Source: Roseibium sediminicola
GTDB lineage: Bacteria; Pseudomonadota; Alphaproteobacteria; Rhizobiales; Stappiaceae
NCBI RefSeq assembly: GCF_023156505.1
Contig: NZ_JALNMJ010000017.1
Location: forward strand, 62,001-126,000
Reading direction: 5' to 3'
DNA: 64,000 bases
Shown here: positions 8,220-17,287 of the stretch, one piece after another
How positions within the stretch are numbered: position 1 is the stretch's first letter
How the letters are laid out: each line of letters begins with the position of its first letter
The notes under the pieces: generated by a model
Told to the model about the DNA's origin: nothing
The model's database searches: none
Seen by the model: only the letters and a program-made list of their open reading frames with translations
Position numbers and translations under genes: made by a program

Positions 8220-10411
8220 CAGTAAACGTCCTCCAGATAACGGCCGTCGGCCTTCAGTTTGGTCACAGTGAGGCCCAGCGGTGCGAGCACATCCTCGAAG
8301 GCGTCGCGGACGCCGTCCGCCATGCCCCGGCCACCGCAGATCATGATGTGCGCGCCTTTCTCAACGATCCGCCGCAGCTCTCCGGCTTCGGCGCGCAGGG
8401 CATCCTGCACATAGGCGCCGTCCGGCACGCGGGAGAAGCTGAGCCGGGCCCGCTGCAGCCGGCCTTCACCGATCAGCGCCTCGATCTCCTCGCCGTAGAG
8501 CAGATCGGAGCCCGGATCGCGGCTGCCCGCGAAGAGGTAGGCTGCCTTTTGCGGCCGGTTGCCCCGGGCCATGCCGACCAGGGGCGCGACCCCGGTTCCT
8601 GCACCGATCAGGATCAGCGGCGCCTTGCCGTCCGGCAGGTTGAAACGGCTATTGCCCTTGATGAAGCCCGTGATCCGGTCGCCCGGAATCAGGTCGCAGA
8701 GCTGGTTGGAGCACAGCCCGCCCGGCTGTTTGCTGACGGCGATTTCCAGGTATCCGTCCGCCGTGCTGGAGGCGAGCGAATAGAAGCGCGGCACGTCCGA
8801 GCCTGCCGGCAGGATGCCGATCAGGTCACCGGCCCTGAAGGCAGGCAGCCCCTTCGTTCCGGCGGCGGCCCGGAAGCGCAGCACCGATTTGGGTGTCTGA
8901 TAGGCCTGGCCGTAATCCCGGCGGCTGACACATTCGAAGTCGGACAGCTCCGGCAGCTCGGCTTTGTGCGCGACGTCCAGATCAATTCCGATGGTTTGAC
9001 CAAACGCCCGGCTCCAGGCGGCAAATTGCTGAGTGGACTGGCGATCAACCGTTGCCAGCTCAAGAAGCGGGTCCAGTCCCTTGTCCTTGAGAGCCTTCTC
9101 GACGTCGCCCGCATAGGCGCAGAAGGCCGGAAAACTGCGGTCGCCGAAGCCGACCACGGAACCGGCAAGTCCCGGAGCGGCCTTGAATGCCGGCAACCTG
9201 GCGAGGAAACGGCAGGCGGAGGCAGGCGCGTCGCCGTCGCCATAGGTGGCCGCGAGCACGATGAGCCTCTTCGCGGCCGGATAGGACTTCGCAAGATCGT
9301 TCATGGCGGCGGTGTGGACGCACTGGCCTTCGGCCTTCAGCGCGGCATGCAGGCTTCGGGCAAAGCCCCAGGTGGTGTTGCCTTCGCTGCCGACCAGGAT
9401 CACGGTCTCGGCCCGCGCCGCGGGATCGTTGCCGGCAATGCGCACCGGCTTGCGGATCCGCGCCGCCCAGGTGGCGAGGCCCGAGACAAACAACACCGGC
9501 ACGCAAAGACCCGCCCACCCCAGGACCAGGGCATAGGCCCAGGTGTCCTGGCCGGTATGCAGGGTGAAGGCCAGTTGATAGAGGCTTTGCGCCGGAGTGT
9601 TTTGGGTGAACGCGACAAGTTCACCGGTCGCCTGATCGATCGATCCCGTGCCCGCCGCCGTTGTCAGCGAGAAGACGTCATAGGGATCGCCCTTGGCCGG
9701 AAAGGTCAGCTCGCGCAGATCGGCCAGGCCCAGATCCTTCAAAACCGGCATTTCGGTGACGGCCATGGCCGGACCGCCGGAAGACTCAGCGAAGGTCATG
9801 AAACCGTCCAGCGCCGGAGCCCCGACAAGACCAAGCGTGGTCATCGACATGAAAAGACCGGAGACCGCCAGCAGGACGATTCCGGCAAGGGCAAACCGGC
9901 CCGCCTCCACATGAAGGCGCTGCGCGAACGTGCCTTGCGAGGGTTTGAGAAGACGTTTCCAGCTGCCGCTGCGCTTGACCAGCAGCAGCAACCCGCCAAC
10001 GGAGAGCAGGATCATAACGGCGGCACCCGTGCCGGTGGCGATCCGCCCCGCCTCTCCGGCAAAGAGCGACCGGTGCAGCTCGGTCAGCGTGAGGAAAAAC
10101 GGCGACGGTTCATAGGCGCCGAGGCTCGCACCCGTTGTCGGGTCCACCAGATCGGCGGCCATGCCCGTTTCGCCTGCGTGATAGACGATCACCTCCCCGC
10201 CCGCCTTCTGCACCAGGCGCTGCGGCTCTGTGAACCCGGCGGCAACGCCCGCCACCAGCTCGGCGACGGAGCTTTCAGCCGCGGCCACTGGCGCTGGCGA
10301 CGCCAGGCGGGAGACAGCCGGTTCCAGTGACAGAACGCTGCCGGTCACGGCCATGAAAGTGACCAGAACGCCGGCAAGCAGGGTCGGCCAGGTGTGCAGG
10401 GATCTCAGCAT
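8219..10411 (-). CDS. PepSY-TM / flavodoxin / ferredoxin-NADP reductase fusion protein
   Basis: A 730-residue membrane flavoprotein. A PepSY-associated membrane part has hydrophobic segments near residues 10-29, 128-145, 173-190 and 291-315, with histidines H6, H112, H167 and H285 placed as in heme-linked PepSY helices. A flavodoxin-like domain follows (about 335-475; GSEGNTTWGF, TYGDGDAPASA), then a reductase with the FAD motif RFYSLAS (542-548) and the NADPH motif IGAGTGVAPL (602-611). It probably carries electrons from NAD(P)H through FAD/FMN across the membrane to an extracytoplasmic acceptor. It contains DPTTGAS at 90-96, resembling an ApbE target, although PepSY repeats often read DPxTG naturally. 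Confidence 0.88.
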   Translation of the reverse strand: MLRSLHTWPTLLAGVLVTFMAVTGSVLSLEPAVSRLASPAPVAAAESSVAELVAGVAAGFTEPQRLVQKAGGEVIVYHAGETGMAADLVDPTTGASLGAYEPSPFFLTLTELHRSLFAGEAGRIATGTGAAVMILLSVGGLLLLVKRSGSWKRLLKPSQGTFAQRLHVEAGRFALAGIVLLAVSGLFMSMTTLGLVGAPALDGFMTFAESSGGPAMAVTEMPVLKDLGLADLRELTFPAKGDPYDVFSLTTAAGTGSIDQATGELVAFTQNTPAQSLYQLAFTLHTGQDTWAYALVLGWAGLCVPVLFVSGLATWAARIRKPVRIAGNDPAARAETVILVGSEGNTTWGFARSLHAALKAEGQCVHTAAMNDLAKSYPAAKRLIVLAATYGDGDAPASACRFLARLPAFKAAPGLAGSVVGFGDRSFPAFCAYAGDVEKALKDKGLDPLLELATVDRQSTQQFAAWSRAFGQTIGIDLDVAHKAELPELSDFECVSRRDYGQAYQTPKSVLRFRAAAGTKGLPAFRAGDLIGILPAGSDVPRFYSLASSTADGYLEIAVSKQPGGLCSNQLCDLIPGDRITGFIKGNSRFNLPDGKAPLILIGAGTGVAPLVGMARGNRPQKAAYLFAGSRDPGSDLLYGEEIEALIGEGRLQRARLSFSRVPDGAYVQDALRAEAGELRRIVEKGAHIMICGGRGMADGVRDAFEDVLAPLGLTVTKLKADGRYLEDVY

Positions 10412-10427
10412 CGGCGCGGCTCCGCTG

Positions 10428-10919
10428 TTACATTTTCACCGAAAGTTTGCTGACGAATCCGCCCCCGCCGGCGCTGGCACCGTTGGTCAGCGGCACGGTG
10501 GCATCGCGCGGCTTGTCGCCCCAATCCTCGACCGAGGCATCGACCACCACCTTGTAGCCGGCATCGATCAGGGCATCGGCGACATTGGCCCGCACCGTCA
10601 GGGAGCGGCCGCTGCCGACGCTGGCACCGGTGAGACCGTCGATGGAGCCGCCGGCGCTGGAAATACCGCGGGCCCAGCCTTTCAGGTGCCGGTAGTATTT
10701 CGACTTCCTGCCGGAAACCCAGAGCGTCTGCTGGTAACGGCCGGAACCGTCGACCAGATAAACGGCCAGATAAGCGCCCGGGCCGCGGTAGGTTTTCATA
10801 TCCACCGTAACGGCGACGTCCTTGGCCATCGCGGCGCCTGGAACGATCAGGGCGGATGAGAGCAAAAGAGCAGCTGCGCCTGTCCTCATGGCACTTGTCT
10901 TCAGGGCGATTTTCTTCAT
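10428..10919 (-). CDS. DUF2271 periplasmic protein with candidate FMN-attachment motif
   Basis: A 163-residue exported protein. The signal peptide covers about residues 1-32 (KK start, hydrophobic core, cleavage after AMA). The mature part matches DUF2271: the YLAVYLVDGSGRYQQTLWV segment near 50-68 and KYYRHLKGW near 75-82. It carries D94-G-L-T-G-A-S100, which fits the D-x-x-S/T-G-A-S/T consensus for FMN attachment by ApbE, so Ser100 is the predicted flavinylated residue. It sits just upstream of the PepSY/reductase gene, in a three-gene operon with apbE. Its role is probably as a periplasmic flavin electron carrier. Confidence 0.8.
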   Translation of the reverse strand: MKKIALKTSAMRTGAAALLLSSALIVPGAAMAKDVAVTVDMKTYRGPGAYLAVYLVDGSGRYQQTLWVSGRKSKYYRHLKGWARGISSAGGSIDGLTGASVGSGRSLTVRANVADALIDAGYKVVVDASVEDWGDKPRDATVPLTNGASAGGGGFVSKLSVKM

Positions 10920-11054
10920 GGCGAGTTGATCCTGGTTGCGTTAGACGCCACAAGAAAACGGGACCAAGCTGACAGGCACCTGAAGAAAAGGGAAAAACCC
11001 GTTCAGTCTGGTGTCAGGTTTGTGTGCCTGTTTCCGGTATTCGGTTCCGGCAAC

Positions 11055-11729
11055 ATGAGTGGGGAGGACGGCTTGCGGGTCTTGCTGATCGAGGACGATG
11101 TCATTCTGGGAGAGGCGATCCGCGACCATGTGGTCATGCAGGGCCATGGCGTCGACTGGGTGAAACGCCTCGACGAGGCCGCGCTGGCACTTGACGCCGT
11201 GCCTTACGAACTCCTGCTTCTCGACCTCAACCTGCCCGACGGCCTTGGCCTGACCTTCCTGAAAACCCTGCGCAAGAAAGGCAATGAAGTGCCGGTGATC
11301 ATCGTCACGGCCCAGGACCAGGTTGCCATGCGCATCGTGGGCCTCGACAGCGGTGCCGACGATTATCTGGTCAAGCCTTTCGATCTTGCCGAGCTGCGTG
11401 CCCGCCTGTCCGCGGTCGCCCGCCGATATGCCGGTGCGCCCAACCCGGAACTGACCATCGGTGACGTCACCCTGGACCTCACCCGCAAACACGCCGAGCG
11501 CGGCGGCAAGCCGGTTGAGCTGACCGCGCGCGAATGGGCCGTGCTGGAACGGCTGCTGCGCCACAAGGGCGGCATCGTCTCCAAGCCGGACATCGAGGAA
11601 AGCCTCTATGCCTTTGGCGCGGAGGTGGAGAGCAACACGGTGGAGGTCTATGTCAGCCGGCTGCGCAAGAAGATCGGCGCCGGGGCCATCACCACCGTGC
11701 GCGGCCTCGGTTACAAGGCCGGCGCATGA
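11055..11729 (+). CDS. OmpR-family response regulator
   Basis: A 224-residue response regulator. The receiver domain has acidic pocket ED near residues 13-14, phospho-acceptor D57 in LLLDLNLPD and K107 in YLVKPFD; the winged-helix DNA-binding domain is at about 130-224, ending SRLRKKIG, TVRGLGYKAG. The ATG at 11055 is chosen because the receiver fold starts right after it; the upstream in-frame codons look non-coding. It is divergent from the DUF2271/PepSY/ApbE operon across about 135 bp and overlaps the kinase gene as ATGA. It is the likely regulator of that operon (inference from position). Confidence 0.9.
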   Translation: MSGEDGLRVLLIEDDVILGEAIRDHVVMQGHGVDWVKRLDEAALALDAVPYELLLLDLNLPDGLGLTFLKTLRKKGNEVPVIIVTAQDQVAMRIVGLDSGADDYLVKPFDLAELRARLSAVARRYAGAPNPELTIGDVTLDLTRKHAERGGKPVELTAREWAVLERLLRHKGGIVSKPDIEESLYAFGAEVESNTVEVYVSRLRKKIGAGAITTVRGLGYKAGA

Positions 11730-13051
11730 CACGGCCGCTCTCCATCACCCTGCGCCTGTCACTTCTGCTCGGTCTGTCGACATTGCTCTTGTGGCTCGGC
11801 GCGGCGGCGATTGCCGTCCTGGTGCTGAAACACGAGCTGACGGAAACCTTTGACGACGCGCTTCGCCAGAGCGCGCTGCGCCTTCTACCACTCGCCGTGC
11901 ACGAACTGCGCGAACCGGACGAAGACGACGAATACCGTGTGCCAGGACTGGAAGGCCGCGACAGCGCCAATTTCGGTTATCTGATCCGCGACCCGCGCGG
12001 CCGCACCCGTCTCGTTTCAGGTGACGTGCCGCCCACAAGCTCCATCCCCTCTCCCGCTCCGGAAGGGTTCTTCGATCTCGACGGACGGCGCGCGCTGTCG
12101 CTGACCGATCCGCGCCGCGGCTACAGCATTCTCCTTGTGGAAACCGGCAGCCACAGGCAGGACGTCCTGTTTGACGCCGCCCGCGCCTTGCTCCTGCCGC
12201 TCGCCGCCCTGTTGCCGCTGATTGCGCTCGGCATCTGGGCCACGGTGCGCTTCGCCATGCGTCCTCTCGGGCGCCTGCGTAACGAAATCGCCGAGCGCGG
12301 CGGCGGCAATCTCAAGGCAATCCCGACCGATGGTCATCCAAGGGAACTGGCACCGATCGCCGAAGAGATCGCCAGTCTGCTCAGCCGCCTACGCGCCGCG
12401 CTCGATGCCGAACGCTCCTTTTCCGCCATGAGCGCCCATGAACTGCGCACGCCGATTGCCGGCGCCCTTGCGCAGGTGCAGCAGCTGCGCGCCGAACTCG
12501 GCGACCTTCCCCAGGACGCGCGTGCCCAATCCGTCGAAGACGCCTTGAAGTCGCTGGCGACGCTGTCGGAAAAACTGCTGCAGCTTGCCCGCCTGGAATC
12601 GGGTTTTGCCCGGGCGGAGACGCCGACCGACCTGTTGCCGGTGCTGAAACTGCTGCTCAGGGAGGCAGGCGACTGCAAGTTTGACCTGCGGGAGGGAGCC
12701 GATCTGACCCTTTTCGTCAATCCGGACGCCTTCAGCATTCTGCTGTCCAACCTTCTCCAGAACGCCCGCAAACACGGTGGCGTTTCCCCGGAAATCACCG
12801 TCATTGCGGGGCCCGGAAAACGGCTCAGTGTCGCCAATTCCGGCCCGGTGGTTGCTCCGGAAACGCTGGAAAAACTCGGTCGCAAATTTGTCCGTGGCGA
12901 CACCACCGCCCGCGGCACCGGCCTCGGCCTCGCATTGGTCAAGACCATCGCCGAACAGACGGGCGGCAAGGTCACCTTCCTGTCGCCACGGCCGGGGCAT
13001 ACCGGCGGGTTCGAGGCGGTGGTCACCTGGCCAGTTGTACCGCGGTCCTGA
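11726..13051 (+). CDS. Sensor histidine kinase
   Basis: A 441-residue membrane kinase paired with the upstream response regulator. Transmembrane helices lie near residues 12-33 and 155-175, enclosing a periplasmic domain of about 120 residues. A HAMP-like linker follows, then the H-box SAHELRTPIAG with H238, an N-box around NLLQNARKHG and the G-box GTGLGLALVK. The start is the ATG overlapping the response regulator stop; the longer frame is an antisense-type artefact of the regulator gene. The stimulus is unknown. Confidence 0.9.
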   Translation: MTRPLSITLRLSLLLGLSTLLLWLGAAAIAVLVLKHELTETFDDALRQSALRLLPLAVHELREPDEDDEYRVPGLEGRDSANFGYLIRDPRGRTRLVSGDVPPTSSIPSPAPEGFFDLDGRRALSLTDPRRGYSILLVETGSHRQDVLFDAARALLLPLAALLPLIALGIWATVRFAMRPLGRLRNEIAERGGGNLKAIPTDGHPRELAPIAEEIASLLSRLRAALDAERSFSAMSAHELRTPIAGALAQVQQLRAELGDLPQDARAQSVEDALKSLATLSEKLLQLARLESGFARAETPTDLLPVLKLLLREAGDCKFDLREGADLTLFVNPDAFSILLSNLLQNARKHGGVSPEITVIAGPGKRLSVANSGPVVAPETLEKLGRKFVRGDTTARGTGLGLALVKTIAEQTGGKVTFLSPRPGHTGGFEAVVTWPVVPRS

Positions 13052-13102
13052 AGACGAAGCGGCCTCTTCGCTTACACCTCTCTCCCCCTTGGAGGAGACA
13101 CG

Positions 13103-13350
13103 CATATGGCAGACACGCCACAAATATCGGGGGCACCCCGGGCGACAACGTGAGACCCGGGCCCACTCGTTTGCAGAGGGCATGAGAGGAGGCACTCCTT
13201 GAAGACACACCCTAAGCTTCGGCGAGCGGATCTGCGAGTGGGTCCCGGCTCGCGCTGCGCTTGGCCGGGATGACACCGAGGGTGATGTCACTCTCAACAA
13301 CTTTGGCAAGGAAACACATGTGGCAGAACTTGGCGCACTCTCATTCCATA
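13103..13350. repeat. Long intergenic repeat L, copy 2
   Basis: This direct copy of the repeat at 5523-5770 fills most of the 436-bp gap after the kinase gene. Its family A core is 13131-13274 (GCACCCCGGGC ... GGCCGGGATGAC). Similarity continues on both sides, including a GAGGAAACACAT-like stretch near the right end. No gene is seen in 13052-13487. Confidence 0.75.
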
Positions 13351-13487
13351 GACGCCCGTATTTTTCCCAAGATTGATGGACGGGCCAAAAACGGTTGAAC
13401 TGATGTCGTCGGCAACATCTCTGGAATGTGGTGACGGTCTTCCTGGCGGGGACGATGGCGGACCACGCATGGTGAAAGCAATTTGCG

Positions 13488-14309
13488 ATGCGGGAACTGG
13501 ACTTCACTTCCGATACGTCTGACGTGGCGACGCTCTTTCAGACGGTGGAGAGACATGACTGCGGATATCTGCTCGATTTCCACAGCCACAACCTGTTCGG
13601 CCACACGCGCATAGGGCATCTTGGCACCAGCCAGCGCGCGGATCTGGCCGCGAAACTGAATGAGGACCTTAAAGCCCAGAATTGTCAGACCGCCATCGCC
13701 GCAAGCGACAAGGACCCGGACGGATTTGCACGGGCCGACGCCTTTATCGAGCCCATGCCGATCGCCCATGTGGAAAGCGGCCTCGCCGGAGACATGGCCC
13801 AGTTTCTGTTCCGGACCTGGATCCGCAACAGGGGCGTGGTGATGCCGGACCGGGAGCTGACCCGGCTCAGCCCCTGGCTGCTCCTGACCCTGCCCGACGC
13901 CCCTGCCGGCGATGTGCCCCATGTCACTTTCATCGGCAACCAGTCGTCCTTTGTGAAGTTTTTCCCGCAGTCCATCGACATGGACGCCTACAGATCGCCC
14001 GCCGACTGCCTGCCTAAGGATTACCGGCAGGGCGTCGCCGAGGCCTATCACTGGGCCTTTGAGGGGGAACCCTGTTTCGACATCCAGCGCACCGGATACA
14101 TCCTGGGCGAAGGCCTGCCTGACATGACCCTGCAGCGGCTGCTCCTGCGTTTCGAGACCAAGACCGGCCTTGCCCGGGTCTTCTCACTGGTCACCCTTTT
14201 GGAAATGCACTCACGGCCGTTCGATTCCAACCGGACCGATCACAGGCGCTGGCGCCAGCACGGCCTCAGCTGGCACCCGGCCTATCAGGTCTCCGGTCCG
14301 CCGGGCTGA
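13488..14309 (+). CDS. PAS-like domain protein of unknown role
   Basis: A 273-residue protein that I do not firmly recognise. From about residue 105 its pattern (LFRTWIRNRGVVMPDREL, LSPWLLLTLPDA, later LQRLLLRFETKTGLARVFSLVTLLE) resembles the PAS_5-type sensory domains common in Alphaproteobacteria. The first 100 residues (LLDFHSHNLFGHTRIGHLG and on) match nothing I know. There is no membrane segment, signal peptide or output domain. The ribosome site is weak, so the start is uncertain. It converges with the beta-helix gene. Confidence 0.55.
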   Translation: MRELDFTSDTSDVATLFQTVERHDCGYLLDFHSHNLFGHTRIGHLGTSQRADLAAKLNEDLKAQNCQTAIAASDKDPDGFARADAFIEPMPIAHVESGLAGDMAQFLFRTWIRNRGVVMPDRELTRLSPWLLLTLPDAPAGDVPHVTFIGNQSSFVKFFPQSIDMDAYRSPADCLPKDYRQGVAEAYHWAFEGEPCFDIQRTGYILGEGLPDMTLQRLLLRFETKTGLARVFSLVTLLEMHSRPFDSNRTDHRRWRQHGLSWHPAYQVSGPPG

Positions 14310-14347
14310 GGTGAGACGCGCCAAGATCCGCAATTGCGGGCTTTAGG

Positions 14348-16066
14348 CTATGAAACGGCCAGGTCTCCAATTTCGTCATCTCCGCCCGTCTCTGGAGCCG
14401 TCGATTTCCGAAATTGCGGGTTCAGCGTCACGAACAGCGGGTCTTTCAGCGTGAACAGACCCTCTGCCTGCCAGGCGCCGACAACAGTTCCTTTCCCACC
14501 AACGGTCTGCTCAGCCCCGTCGGGAGCCAGCACCTTGACTTCAAGGCTTTCGGGGATGGCGACCTCCTTGCCACCATCAAGTGCACCCGTAATTCGCAGC
14601 CCCACCGGATCGCCGAAAGCACCGCCGTCAAACTTCGGCTTGTAGCCGCGCGCGTTCACCCCGACCGGATAGCCTGCCTTCCGCGCCGGGTCCGGGAAAC
14701 TCGGGTGGTTGATCATGTCGCCGTCAAAGGTGATTCCGAGCCTGTTCCAAAATTTCGTAAACCGCTTTTTTTCAGAGGCCTTCACCTCGGCGTGCTCCGC
14801 GTAAGCGTCGTGAACCGCCTCCCAGCCCTTGCCGAACGGTGCGGCCACATTCGTTGTCACCTCATCGTCGTCGCCAAAATAGGCAACCACGTTGTTCATG
14901 TGGACAAGGTCAGAGAGCCGCTTCTTCTTGAACAAGGGACCGCGCAGTACGTAGGTGTTGTTGAGAATGTAATGCGGCCCGAGGGCCTCGTGCACACCGC
15001 CAAGCTTGTAGACCCGGCCACGATTCCGCTGATCGTTTTCCGGTCCCGGCCGGTGCCGGTTCCAGATCAGATTGCCGTATATGTAATAAAACCCCGACCG
15101 TGTCGGCTCGAAGGAAAAGGCGGCGAAACAGTCGGCAAAACAATTGTGACGGACGGTCCAGTTGATGGCGAAATATTCCGGCTCGACCGCGTTGTCGCGA
15201 ATGCGGACAAACCAATTGTTCTCGATCAGGATATTGCGGGAGTAGGCCTCCTGCTCGTCCTCTCGCGCCGTGTTGAAGAAATGAATGCCGTTAAAGGCAT
15301 CCAGAATGCAATTGTCCCGGAAAACGGCATAGCCAGCAATGTTCCAGGCGCGGAAGAAGTCGCCATCGTAAGCCCGGGCATCATCCGGCAGCACAAAATC
15401 TTCGGTCTCGGCCTTGTAGCCGTGAACCTGCGTCCACAAGAGCTGTGACCACAACGCGCCGCCGGGAGCTGTGTTCGGAGGTGGTGGGGTCAGTTTCTGG
15501 TTCCGGCGCAAATCCTTCAGATCCGCCTCCCCCTGGCCGCTCGGGTCCTGGATCCAGTCGCATCCCTCGATCAGAAGATGGCGCGTGTCGGTCCCGACCG
15601 CACCGAACGCGAAGGTCCCTTCGCGAAAATGCAAGCGCCGCAGGGTCAGGCTCTGGCAATTGTCGATATAGACAGCCGTCGGCCAGCAATTTTTGAAGCT
15701 CAGATCCTCCAGCACCACCCATTGGCAGTCCTTCAGGAAGAGAGCGGCTTCATCAGCAATGTAATGCAGGCCCGGCAGCCGTCCCGCGGCCTGCTCGACG
15801 CGGGCAATGTTGTTGCCGGTGCAGCGATAGTCTTCGAAATCAAGGCCATTGCCGAGAACGCTTGCGGTCCAGATTTCAGGCTCTTTGTCGTCCTTGTCTC
15901 TCGCCAGCGCGGTTCCCCGGATCCGGATTGGATGCTTCGGCGTGCCGCGCAGGCCCTGGAGCGTAATCGGCTGGTCGTAATTGCCCGCGTCGAGCGTGAG
16001 CCTGTCCCCGGCCCGCAGCTTCTGAACCACTTCTTGAACGGTTCTGCTATCTGCCGAATGTTCCAT
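14348..16066 (-). CDS. Right-handed parallel beta-helix repeat protein
   Basis: A 572-residue protein with the pectate-lyase-like beta-helix pattern: an opening like VQKLRAGDRLTLDAGNYDQ (about residue 10-30), LRGTPKHPIRIRG, and repeated coils such as FRDNCILDAFNGIHFFN, NILIENNWFVRIRDNAVEPE, WTVRHNCFADCFAAF and LNNTYVLRG. Relatives include polysaccharide lyases and epimerases, but I cannot assign a catalytic site. The ATG at 16066 is preceded by GGGGGCGAT, better than the upstream start at 16153. Neither start gives a signal peptide, which is unusual for this fold. Confidence 0.7.
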   Translation of the reverse strand: MEHSADSRTVQEVVQKLRAGDRLTLDAGNYDQPITLQGLRGTPKHPIRIRGTALARDKDDKEPEIWTASVLGNGLDFEDYRCTGNNIARVEQAAGRLPGLHYIADEAALFLKDCQWVVLEDLSFKNCWPTAVYIDNCQSLTLRRLHFREGTFAFGAVGTDTRHLLIEGCDWIQDPSGQGEADLKDLRRNQKLTPPPPNTAPGGALWSQLLWTQVHGYKAETEDFVLPDDARAYDGDFFRAWNIAGYAVFRDNCILDAFNGIHFFNTAREDEQEAYSRNILIENNWFVRIRDNAVEPEYFAINWTVRHNCFADCFAAFSFEPTRSGFYYIYGNLIWNRHRPGPENDQRNRGRVYKLGGVHEALGPHYILNNTYVLRGPLFKKKRLSDLVHMNNVVAYFGDDDEVTTNVAAPFGKGWEAVHDAYAEHAEVKASEKKRFTKFWNRLGITFDGDMINHPSFPDPARKAGYPVGVNARGYKPKFDGGAFGDPVGLRITGALDGGKEVAIPESLEVKVLAPDGAEQTVGGKGTVVGAWQAEGLFTLKDPLFVTLNPQFRKSTAPETGGDDEIGDLAVS

Positions 16067-16173
16067 ATCGCCCCCACAACCGCGCGACAAAGACGCAACT
16101 TCCCCTTGTGAGAAATAGAGCTTGTTACGGGAGCAAATGCAACTCGTCCGCATGCCCTGGGACGCGGACCTGC

Positions 16174-17187
16174 TCAGCCATCGGCCTCAAGGTGATAGCT
16201 GTCGATCAGTTCGACTTCGGCCTTGCTGCCCAGGATGACGGAAATCCGCTGGTGATGCCCGGCCGGCTGTTCGTCGAGAATGCGCGAGCGGCCGGTCGAG
16301 GCCTTCCCGCCCGCCTGTTCGATGATGAAGCCCATCGGATTGGCTTCGTAAAGCAGGCGCAGCTTGCCGCCCATGGAGGCGTTGTTGGCATCCTTGGGAT
16401 AAAGAAAAACACCGCCGCGCATCAGGATCCGGTGCACCTCGGCGACCATGGACGCTATCCAGCGCATGTTGAAGCTTTTGCCGCGCGGCCCCTTCGGCCC
16501 CTCCAGGCATTCCTCGACATAACGCCGGATCGGCGGCTCCCAATGGGAAAAGCGCGACGCGTTGATGGCGAATTCGGCGGTCTCTTCCGGCAGTCTCATG
16601 TCCGGAAAGGTCAGCAGGAACTCGCCCGAGCCGATCTTCTGGGTGAAGCCGTTGACGCCGTTTCCGGTCGACAGGATCAGAGAGGTCGACGGACCGTAGA
16701 GCGCATAACCGGCGCAGATCTGCTTGGATCCCTTGATCAGGACCACGTCGTTGGAGAGATCCGTGATGTCCTCGTCCAGCTCGACCACGGAAAAGATCGA
16801 CCCGACCGACATGTTGACATTGAGGTTGGACGAGCCGTCCAGCGGATCGAAATAGACCAGGTAGTCGCCCTTTTTCGGCGTGTCCTTCAGCCAGATGACA
16901 TTGTCGATTTCCTCAGACACCAGCGCCGCCACCCGCGAGCAGTTGGACAGGTGGCTGAGGAAGATGTCATTGGCGATGACATCGAGCTGTTTCTGGGTCT
17001 CGCCCTGGACGTTTTCCGTCTCGGCCGTGCCCAGAATATCCAGAAACGGTCCGTTGCGAATCTGGTGCGCGATGATCCGGCAGGACGTGCCGATATCCTC
17101 GATCAGCATCATCAGTTCGTGCCCGAGGCCGTGCTTTTCCTCTTCCTGGAGCAGGAACTTGCGAAGGGTCAGGCGATCGATAGTCAT
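16174..17187 (-). CDS. fbp: Fructose-1,6-bisphosphatase, class I
   Basis: A 337-residue cytoplasmic enzyme hydrolysing fructose 1,6-bisphosphate to fructose 6-phosphate in gluconeogenesis or the Calvin cycle. Family marks are VSEEID near residue 90, the metal-binding VYFDPLDGSSNLNVNMSVG near 110-128, GGVFLYPKD near 260 and LRLLYEANPMGFIIEQAGG near 278-296. The ATG at 17187 gives the normal length; an in-frame extension to 17241 looks non-coding. No carbon-fixation genes are nearby, so a gluconeogenic role is more likely. Confidence 0.96.
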   Translation of the reverse strand: MTIDRLTLRKFLLQEEEKHGLGHELMMLIEDIGTSCRIIAHQIRNGPFLDILGTAETENVQGETQKQLDVIANDIFLSHLSNCSRVAALVSEEIDNVIWLKDTPKKGDYLVYFDPLDGSSNLNVNMSVGSIFSVVELDEDITDLSNDVVLIKGSKQICAGYALYGPSTSLILSTGNGVNGFTQKIGSGEFLLTFPDMRLPEETAEFAINASRFSHWEPPIRRYVEECLEGPKGPRGKSFNMRWIASMVAEVHRILMRGGVFLYPKDANNASMGGKLRLLYEANPMGFIIEQAGGKASTGRSRILDEQPAGHHQRISVILGSKAEVELIDSYHLEADG

Positions 17188-17287
17188 GGCGGCATTCCCG
17201 TTGGTCCGGTGTTGGGCACACATTCGTTTATCGCAGCGCAAAAGGAAAGGCCGGTGTTGGCAAGATCAGTAACACAATCCCCACGGT

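Noticed and set aside
8171-10330. A 719-codon open frame on the plus strand across the PepSY/reductase gene
   Set aside because: It is antisense to a gene with clear membrane, flavodoxin and reductase motifs; its own sequence is Arg/Gly/His-rich with no domain and is a product of GC-rich codon bias.
14328-14339. Palindrome CCGCAATTGCGG between two convergent genes as a terminator
   Set aside because: There is no loop and no T-run; too weak to call.
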